Source of the DNA: an uncultured Oscillospiraceae bacterium | Lineage (GTDB): Bacteria > Bacillota > Clostridia > Oscillospirales > Oscillospiraceae | Assembly: GCA_948766235.1 (NCBI GenBank) | Contig: CAQCFX010000048.1 | Coordinates: 1-11,197 of the forward strand | Reading direction: 5' to 3' | Length of the DNA: 11,197 nucleotides | Part shown: positions 7,521-11,197 of the stretch, piece after piece | Numbering within the stretch: position 1 is the stretch's first letter | Layout of the letters: every line of letters begins with the position of its first letter | Made by a program: the position numbers and the translations under genes | Notes under the pieces: model-generated | What the model saw: the letters and a program-made list of their open reading frames with translations, nothing else | Told to the model about the DNA's origin: nothing | Database searches by the model: none

Positions 7521-7571
7521 AAAAGCGTAATCGAACAGAAGTTTTAAAAGCCGAACGAAAGGAGGAGCGGG

Positions 7572-7628
7572 ATGAGAGCAGAGAGAGGAGGTGAGAGGAG
7601 GAGCAGTAAAATGGGCCCCGGCGGCTGA
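7572..7628 (+). CDS. Possible 18-residue ORF with strong ribosome site (leader peptide or spurious)
   Basis: ATG 7572 follows AAAGGAGG (7558-7565) at normal spacing and runs to TGA 7626-7628, giving MRAERGGERRSSKMGPGG. An internal in-frame ATG (7611) has its own GGAGGAG (7597-7603) and would encode only five residues. The peptide is basic and Gly/Arg-rich because the DNA is purine-rich, which argues for chance composition. Its stop lies inside a GGCT-GAAA-AGCC hairpin. After the TGA the same frame remains open for 45 codons. A regulatory leader is possible; no function can be assigned. Confidence 0.25.
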   Translation: MRAERGGERRSSKMGPGG

Positions 7629-7712
7629 AAAGCCACGTTCGCTTGGATGGCCCTTTCGAATCCATCCCCAATAGAAAATGAGCAACCCCTGACGGGGTCA
7701 CTCAAAGGGGGT

Positions 7713-7744
7713 CCCCGCGAAAGCGTCCTTCAGCTTTCGTGGGG
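7713..7744. repeat. 12-bp inverted repeat (hairpin)
   Basis: CCCCGCGAAAGC (7713-7724) and GCTTTCGTGGGG (7733-7744) pair with one G-T wobble around an 8-base loop. No T run follows, so it is not a standard terminator. It sits next to another hairpin, ACCCC-TGAC-GGGGT (7685-7698). The following GC-rich sequence up to 7780 resembles dispersed intergenic repeats of this kind of genome, but only one copy is in view. Confidence 0.55.
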
Positions 7745-7782
7745 GGAAGGAGCCGCAGCAGAATGAGCGAGCGGTGACTTTG

Positions 7783-7819
7783 AAAAAGTCGCCGCAAGCG
7801 ATATGGCGCTTGCGGCGAC
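7783..7819 (-). terminator. Intrinsic terminator of the tRNA operon
   Basis: Perfect 13-bp stem GTCGCCGCAAGCG / CGCTTGCGGCGAC (7788-7800, 7807-7819) with a 6-base loop. On the - strand it is followed by TTTTT (7787-7783). It begins one base after the CCA end of tRNA-Tyr. Confidence 0.93.
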
Positions 7820-7820
7820 G

Positions 7821-7905
7821 TGGTGGAGGAGGATGGATTCGAACCATCGAAGGCGAAGCCAGCAGATTTACAGTCTGTCCCCTTTGGCCACTTGGGTACT
7901 CCTCC
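7821..7905 (-). tRNA. tRNA-Tyr (anticodon GUA)
   Basis: Acceptor GGAGGAG (from 7905) pairs with CTCCTCC before A-CCA (7821-7823), so CCA is encoded. The anticodon arm CAGACTGTAAATCTG gives GTA. A long variable arm (CTGGCTTCGCC region) makes it class II, as expected for bacterial tRNA-Tyr. The T arm is GATGG-TTCGAAT-CCATC. It is the second, promoter-distal gene of the operon. Confidence 0.96.
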
Positions 7906-7928
7906 ATATTCAGTTGGGCGGAAGAAGG

Positions 7929-8004
7929 TGGAGCTGGTGGACGGATTCGAACCCCCGACCTGCTGATTACAAATCAGCTGCTCTACCAGCTGAGCTACAC
8001 CAGC
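7929..8004 (-). tRNA. tRNA-Thr (anticodon UGU)
   Basis: Acceptor GCTGGTG (from 8004) pairs with CACCAGC; discriminator T, encoded CCA at 7929-7931. The D arm AGCTCAGCTGGTAGAGC is standard; anticodon stem-loop GCTGA-TTTGTAA-TCAGC gives TGT. T arm with GGTTCGAATCC. It is the first gene of the operon, 23 bases before tRNA-Tyr. Confidence 0.96.
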
Positions 8005-8035
8005 ATAGAAAGCTGCCACGTTCACAACGGAGCTT

Positions 8036-8064
8036 ATTATAGCAGTAGGGGGCGGCTTTGTCAA
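8036..8064 (-). promoter_or_regulatory. Consensus promoter of the tRNA-Thr/tRNA-Tyr operon
   Basis: On the - strand, perfect TTGACA (8064-8059), a 17-base spacer and perfect TATAAT (8041-8036). Transcription would start near 8029, leaving about 25 bases before the mature tRNA-Thr. The A/T tracts at 8068-8080 lie just upstream of the -35. Confidence 0.95.
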
Positions 8065-8071
8065 CAGTTTT

Positions 8072-8305
8072 TTGAAAAAAGTACAGGAAAAGGAGTGGGA
8101 TGGGACGACGGGTCAGAATTGGGAGGCACGGGAGCTGCGCTGCGGCCTGTGCAGAGGGGAGCTGTACCCCGGCGACCCCTATTTTGAGCTGGAGGGCCGG
8201 GTGGTATGCGAGGACTGCCTGGGCCGCTATGCCAGGAGGTATTTTGCCCACCGGCTTCGGCGGGTGGGACATGGAGAAAGGCAGGATTATCAGGAAGCGC
8301 TATGA
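8072..8305 (+). CDS. Small zinc-ribbon-like protein with two CxxC pairs
   Basis: The frame (77 residues from TTG 8072) contains C24-x-x-C27 and C46-x-x-C49 separated by 18 residues, in the pattern LRCGLCRGELYPGDPYFELE then VVCEDC, followed by a helical Arg-rich end (ARRYFAHRLRR). This looks like a single zinc-binding knuckle pair; the function is unknown. I recall similar small proteins in Oscillospiraceae genomes and elements, but cannot name a family. The end is firm: its stop overlaps the next start as ATGA (8302-8305). The start is not: TTG 8072 has no ribosome site and adjoins the tRNA promoter. CTG 8135 has GGGAGG at good spacing, and the well-served ATG 8100 (AAGGAG at 8090-8095) is in another frame. 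A CTG start or an N-terminal frameshift is possible. Confidence 0.7.
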   Translation: MKKVQEKEWDGTTGQNWEARELRCGLCRGELYPGDPYFELEGRVVCEDCLGRYARRYFAHRLRRVGHGERQDYQEAL

Positions 8306-8562
8306 CATTGTACGAGCTATCACTGGAATATGAGCAGACGGCGGCGGCTTTGCGCCGGCGTATTGTGGAATTAGAGCAGGAGCGCCGGCAGGCAGAAAAC
8401 GAGCGGCTGCGCCAGCAGCTGGACAGACGGCTGCGCCCGCTTCGCTCTATGTACCGGGACACGCGGGCGGTGGCCCGGCACCTGAAGGGATATTACGAGA
8501 GAGTTGCCCCGCGGCGGCCTGTCCGGCCCCGCGGCCCATGGGACTACAGGAGGAGGAGCTGA
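8302..8562 (+). CDS. Small basic coiled-coil protein of unknown function
   Basis: This protein has 86 residues. Residues ~5-48 form a predicted helix rich in Glu, Arg and Gln with heptad-like Leu/Ile spacing (RRRIVELEQERRQAENERL). Then comes MYRDTRAVARHLKGYYER (50-67) and a basic Pro/Arg tail (RRPVRPRGPWDYRRRS). ATG 8302 overlaps the stop of the zinc-ribbon gene by four bases and has AGGAAG upstream, so the two are probably translated together. I do not recognise a named family; the helical core ending in HxxxYYER resembles small proteins that I recall next to sigma-like genes in Clostridia. A role as partner or regulator of its neighbours is an inference. Confidence 0.75.
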   Translation: MTLYELSLEYEQTAAALRRRIVELEQERRQAENERLRQQLDRRLRPLRSMYRDTRAVARHLKGYYERVAPRRPVRPRGPWDYRRRS

Positions 8563-8564
8563 CG

Positions 8565-8882
8565 ATGCGGACAATTTCTTATGACAACACCTTTGGCATG
8601 GCGGATTTGGCGGTGTACGCCAATCTGATGGCGGAGGACAACCGGGAGCAAATCAACCGCCTGAAGCGCAATTTGACCCACGCGCTGCGCCAGGACGTCA
8701 CCCAGCGGCAGCGGGAGTACATGATTTTGTACTATGGGCAGAACATGAGCATGGAGGCCATCGCCAAGCGGTGCGGAGTGAATAAGTCCACCGTGTCCCG
8801 CACCCTCAAGCGGGGACGGCAGCGGCTGTACCGCTGCCTGCGCTATGGGGCGGCCAACCTGCTGGAGCAGGCGGAGAGTTGA
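8565..8882 (+). CDS. Sigma-70 region 4-like helix-turn-helix protein
   Basis: The 105-residue protein has an N-terminal helical part (residues 1-42) and a C-terminal HTH: VTQRQREYMILYYGQNMS (45-62) then MEAIAKRCGVNKSTVSRTLK (63-82) and a basic helix (RGRQRLYRCLRYG). This is the region 4 pattern of sigma factors and related phage/element regulators; region 2, which binds core polymerase and the -10, is absent, so it is not a complete sigma factor. It probably binds DNA and may act as a transcription regulator. ATG 8565 is served by GGAGGAG (8552-8558), two bases after the preceding stop; the frame upstream lacks such a site. It closes the three-gene cluster. The following HAD promoter starts inside its stop codon. 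Confidence 0.85.
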   Translation: MRTISYDNTFGMADLAVYANLMAEDNREQINRLKRNLTHALRQDVTQRQREYMILYYGQNMSMEAIAKRCGVNKSTVSRTLKRGRQRLYRCLRYGAANLLEQAES

Positions 8883-8907
8883 AAAGGGAGGCGGGCTGTG
8901 GTATGAT
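8879..8907 (+). promoter_or_regulatory. Promoter of the HAD phosphatase gene
   Basis: TTGAAA (8879-8884) and TATGAT (8902-8907) with a 17-base spacer; each differs from consensus by one base. The -35 overlaps the stop codon of the HTH gene (8880-8882). It leaves a leader of about 50 bases before ATG 8963. Confidence 0.75.
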
Positions 8908-8962
8908 AGGGGCGGCCGGACGCTTGGGCGGCGGGCCGAATTTGAGAAATAGAGGTCATACC

Positions 8963-9637
8963 ATGGACTATCAAGGGGTATTTTTCGATTTTGACTACAC
9001 GCTGGGGGATTCCACGGCCGCCATTGCCGAAGGTTACCGCCGGGGCTTTCGGGCGCTGGGATTGGCCGAACCCACGGTGGAGCAGGTGCGCGCCACCGTA
9101 GGAATGAGGCTGGAGGACGGCTACACCCATCTCACAGGGGACGGCGACCCGGTCCGCCAGGCGGAATTTCACCGCCTGTTTGCCAATTCCGTGGGCGTGA
9201 ACGCCCAGGGAGAGGACCGGAAACTGATGATTGAGGGGACAAAGCTGCTGCCCGGGGCGGCGGAGCTGCTCTCGGCGCTGAAGGGGGCGGGCGTGCCCGC
9301 GGCCATCGTGTCCACCAAGCCGGGGGGCACCATCCGGCGGATTTTTGAGCACCAGGGACAGCTGGACCTGCTGAATTTGGTGGTGGGCGGGGACGAGGTG
9401 TCCAGGTCGAAGCCAGACCCGGAAGGGCTGCGCTTGGCGCTGGAGCGGCTGAACCTGACGGCGGAGCAGGTGCTGTTCTGCGGCGACACGGTGATCGACG
9501 CCGCCACCGCCCAGGCGGGCGGGTGCGATTTCTGCGCGGTGCTCAACGGCACCACGCCCAGGGAGGCGTTTGCGGACTACCCTCATGTGTACATTGCGGA
9601 AGACCTGAGCCAGCTGCAGCGGTTTTTGAAGCTGTGA
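8963..9637 (+). CDS. HAD-superfamily hydrolase, phosphoglycolate-phosphatase-like
   Basis: The 224 residues carry all HAD motifs: I, FFDFDYTLGDS with D9 and D11; II, AIVSTKP (S117/T118); III, RSKPDPEG with K150; IV, LFCGDTVIDAATAQAGG with D175 and D179. Helices between residues ~17 and 90 form a C1 cap, as in the Gph/PgmB/YqaB group. It is a soluble phosphatase of small phosphorylated metabolites; phosphoglycolate, sugar phosphates or pyrophosphate are all possible. ATG 8963 follows AGAGGT (8951-8956), and residue 2 onward fits the family start. A longer version from ATG 8902 would lie inside the -10 box of the promoter, which argues against it. It ends at a two-way terminator. Confidence 0.92.
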   Translation: MDYQGVFFDFDYTLGDSTAAIAEGYRRGFRALGLAEPTVEQVRATVGMRLEDGYTHLTGDGDPVRQAEFHRLFANSVGVNAQGEDRKLMIEGTKLLPGAAELLSALKGAGVPAAIVSTKPGGTIRRIFEHQGQLDLLNLVVGGDEVSRSKPDPEGLRLALERLNLTAEQVLFCGDTVIDAATAQAGGCDFCAVLNGTTPREAFADYPHVYIAEDLSQLQRFLKL

Positions 9638-9638
9638 C

Positions 9639-9672
9639 AAACGCCCTCCGGCGAAAGGCCGGAGGGCGTTTT
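9639..9672. terminator. Two-way intrinsic terminator between convergent genes
   Basis: AAACGCCCTCCGGC (9639-9652) pairs perfectly with GCCGGAGGGCGTTT (9658-9671), loop GAAAG. It begins two bases after the HAD stop and ends three bases before the stop of the convergent gene; both sides end in short T runs. Confidence 0.93.
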
Positions 9673-9674
9673 GC

Positions 9675-10310
9675 TTACGCGATGGGTTCCCCGCCTATGG
9701 CGCCCAGCATGGGCCGGGCATAGGGCAGAGACAGAATGACGTCGCAGAAAGTATGCCACTCGTCCAGCTTGTGGCTGCGGCGGGCGAAATAGATGCTGGC
9801 CAGCACCTCGTAGTTCAGCGTCACCGTGCGCAGCTGCTGGTAGCTGGAGGGGAGCAGCTGAATCAGGTCGTACCAGTCGGCTTTGTTCTGGTCGGCGGCG
9901 TAGCGCCGGCGCACGTTCTCCAGATGGTCCACATACCGCCGGAACTGCTCCAAAGAGGCGGGGGTCATGTGGTCGGTGGAGAAGTCGGACAGCTCAATGG
10001 GCCGGGCGTGAAGCTTGTGCATGGTGGAGGTGGAGTTGGCCACCGTGCCCACTTTATAGGTGTCGAACTCCTTCCACCAGTACAGCGGGGCGGTGATGTC
10101 CATAGACACCATAATTTGGCGGATGAACTTGCGGTGGTCGCTGCCCGCAGCGCACAGGCGCAGGGCCAGGGAGAGGTCGTTCTTCCCCAGCACGTACTCG
10201 CCCGCGCTGTTATAAGCGCTGTCCGAACGCTCCCAGCTGTTCATAGGGTTTCGGGCGCCCCGCATGGCATTTTCCAGGTTCATCACGCTGACGCGCTCCA
10301 CTTGCAGCAT
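9675..10310 (-). CDS. Conserved protein of unknown function (possible distant ThyX-fold relative)
   Basis: The protein has 211 residues, no signal peptide and no clear membrane segment. Striking blocks are NPMNSWERSDS (21-31), LGKNDLSLALRL (41-52), DHRKFIRQIMVSMDITAPLY (58-77), WWKEFDTYKVGTVANSTSTM (78-97), ADWYDLIQLLPSSY (144-157), TLNYEVLASIY (164-174) and HKLDEW (180-185). I recall these from uncharacterised proteins of gut Firmicutes and their phages. The order of a helical histidine segment, then K-E-F-D-T-Y-K and N-S-T-S, loosely recalls the RHR...N..S.RY core of flavin-dependent thymidylate synthase, but the RHR motif itself is missing, so that is only a guess. AAGGAG (10324-10319) lies eight bases before ATG 10310. 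No own promoter is evident; read-through past the terminator from the BIG2 gene is likely. Confidence 0.8.
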   Translation of the reverse strand: MLQVERVSVMNLENAMRGARNPMNSWERSDSAYNSAGEYVLGKNDLSLALRLCAAGSDHRKFIRQIMVSMDITAPLYWWKEFDTYKVGTVANSTSTMHKLHARPIELSDFSTDHMTPASLEQFRRYVDHLENVRRRYAADQNKADWYDLIQLLPSSYQQLRTVTLNYEVLASIYFARRSHKLDEWHTFCDVILSLPYARPMLGAIGGEPIA

Positions 10311-10324
10311 AAAATCCGCTCCTT

Positions 10325-10356
10325 AAAAGGGAGCGCCGCCCGCCTGGGCGGCGCTC
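10325..10356 (-). terminator. Probable intrinsic terminator or attenuator after the BIG2-SH3 gene
   Basis: GAGCGCCGCC (10331-10340) and GGCGGCGCTC (10347-10356) form a perfect 10-bp stem with a 6-base loop. On the - strand it is followed by CCTTTT (10330-10325). The short T run and the ribosome site of the next gene directly after it suggest partial read-through into that gene. Confidence 0.7.
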
Positions 10357-10363
10357 AAAACGC

Positions 10364-11197
10364 TTAGTTGGTGGAGATATAATCTCCCATGATGTAGCCG
10401 GTCATGGCGGCGCCGCCGCTGCCGGTGAAGGAAATTTGATACCAGCCGCCGCCTGCGTCGGACAGCACGGTGATGGAATTGCCGTTGAGCAGGCTGGCCA
10501 CGATGTCGTAGGTGGTGCCCGGGCCGGAACGCACTCGCAGACCGCTGTCCGCGCCGACGATGACGCCCGGACGGCCCACAGTGACGCTGTTGCTGGGCGG
10601 CGCGGTGGTGACGGTCACGGGGGGATCGGACTGGGCGGGAGGCTCGCTGGCGGGGGGCTGGGAGGCTTTGGGTCCGGCGATAAACACCTTACACTCCGCC
10701 TCCAGCGTGCCCGCGCGGGCGGTGATGACAACCAAGTGTACGCCGGTAACGTCCGGTTTGACGTGGGACACCAGGCCGTTGTCGCTGACCGTGGCCAGGG
10801 AAGTGTCGCTGGACTCCCAGGTTACGGTGCCGTTCCAGTCAGCGGGGGTGACGGTGGCCCGGAGCTGGACATTGGGTTCGCCGGGGCGAAGGGTGAAGTC
10901 CACCCTGTTCAGCGTCAGGCCGGTAGGCTCGTCCTCGCCCACGCCGATGACAGGGGTCTGGACGACGGGGTCGCTATTGGCGGGCACAGGGTCGGTGGAG
11001 ACCGGCTGAGAGGCGGGGGGTACCGGCTGGCTGGGGGAAGCGGAGGGCTGTTCGGAGTTGGAGACCGGCGGCTCCTTGCCGTGGAGTTGGGGATAGATGA
11101 CGGTAAACACAATGACCAGCGCGGCGATGATGATAATCAGTGAGCACAGGAAAGTAATCAGCCGGGGCCAGTTTATCTGGAGGTCGTTGAAGGGGCC
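10364..11197 (-). CDS. Membrane-anchored BIG2 and bacterial SH3 domain protein (5' partial)
   Basis: The frame stays open to the right edge, 278 codons including the stop, with no ATG in its first 29, so the true start is beyond the window. From the N side: cytoplasmic residues, one membrane helix LITFLCSLIIIIAALVIVF (~nt 11161-11105), a Pro/Ser/Gln linker, a BIG2 immunoglobulin-like domain (~nt 10918-10679: LTLNRVDFTLRPGE, VTWESSDTSLATVSDNGLVS), a second Pro/Ser linker, then an SH3b domain (~nt 10564-10373) with LRVRSGPGTTYDIVASLLNG and GGWYQISF to GYIMGDYIS. BIG2 and SH3b domains on an anchored stalk suggest a cell-wall protein that binds peptidoglycan or matrix. No catalytic domain is present in the visible part. 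A hairpin terminator follows. Confidence 0.88.
   Translation of the reverse strand, partial: GPFNDLQINWPRLITFLCSLIIIIAALVIVFTVIYPQLHGKEPPVSNSEQPSASPSQPVPPASQPVSTDPVPANSDPVVQTPVIGVGEDEPTGLTLNRVDFTLRPGEPNVQLRATVTPADWNGTVTWESSDTSLATVSDNGLVSHVKPDVTGVHLVVITARAGTLEAECKVFIAGPKASQPPASEPPAQSDPPVTVTTAPPSNSVTVGRPGVIVGADSGLRVRSGPGTTYDIVASLLNGNSITVLSDAGGGWYQISFTGSGGAAMTGYIMGDYISTN

Larger units (their letters stand above)
7366..7820. other. Stretch without a conventional gene: orphan promoter, purine-rich leader and hairpins
   Basis: No frame on either strand has a recognisable domain. In order: dyad CGTTGC/GCAACG (7392-7397, 7416-7421); a T7 run (7441-7447) and A tracts (~7459-7476); promoter-like TTGACT (7492); CGAAC repeats (7532, 7552); a purine-rich tract with three GGAGG motifs (~7557-7612); hairpins at 7613-7653, 7685-7698 and 7713-7744; and the tRNA terminator (7783-7819), which belongs to the other strand. 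The longer open frames on the - strand (7455-7701) have no ribosome site and read like shadows. Either an uncharacterised RNA/leader or a repeat relic is plausible. Confidence 0.6.

Noticed and set aside
7492..7522. MerR-type operator (long spacer with dyad ACTTTGCC/GGTAAGGT)
   Set aside because: The arms match only partly, and their spacing is about five bases longer than in CueR-type operators; no MerR gene is in view.
7477..7701. Overlapping small - strand frames in the orphan locus
   Set aside because: No ribosome sites; Ser/Leu/Pro-rich translation follows from the purine-rich opposite strand.
7774..8187. Open frames across the tRNA region on the + strand
   Set aside because: They are antisense of two well-formed tRNA genes and their promoter.
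8538..8564. Upstream in-frame extension of the HTH gene
   Set aside because: ATG 8565 has a strong ribosome site at 8552-8558; the extension overlaps the preceding gene and lacks a site.

Overview
The window looks like chromosome from a GC-rich Clostridia bacterium, most likely a gut Oscillospiraceae-type lineage (Flavonifractor/Oscillibacter-like). The grounds are GC-rich coding DNA with Gram-positive AGGAGG ribosome sites, a Mini-RNase III/RqcH pair, and several small families I associate with that group. The genus is an inference; no 16S or other marker is present. Both edges cut through genes.

Layout. 1-2895 (+): 3'-most ~96% of a MacB-like ABC transporter, ATPase and permease in one chain. 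2895-3054: non-coding, hairpin-rich repeat-like element bounded by 20-nt direct repeats. 3086-3526 (+): ElaA-type acetyltransferase, closed by a terminator. 3573-6291 (+): an operon with its own extended -10 promoter, encoding Mini-RNase III (mrnC), the ribosome-quality-control factor RqcH and a PaaI-type hotdog thioesterase. mrnC and rqcH overlap, linking 23S rRNA maturation to rescue of stalled 50S subunits. A two-way terminator separates it from a convergent membrane-anchored alpha/beta hydrolase (6344-7309, -).

7310-7820 holds no conventional gene. It carries a promoter-like element, a very purine-rich stretch with three Shine-Dalgarno-like motifs and a tiny ORF, and then several hairpins. 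It is the best candidate here for an undescribed RNA or repeat. 7783-8064 (-) is a compact tRNA-Thr(UGU)/tRNA-Tyr(GUA) operon with a consensus promoter and an intrinsic terminator.

8072-8882 (+) is a tight cluster of three small genes: a two-CxxC zinc-ribbon-like protein, a basic coiled-coil protein and a sigma region 4-like HTH protein. The HAD phosphatase gene follows at 8963-9637 (+) from its own promoter; a two-way terminator separates it from a convergent conserved protein of unknown function (9675-10310, -). The window ends in a membrane-anchored BIG2-SH3 protein (10364 to the right edge, -). The most interesting points are the 7.49-7.78 kb orphan locus, the three-gene cluster and the 9675-10310 protein.
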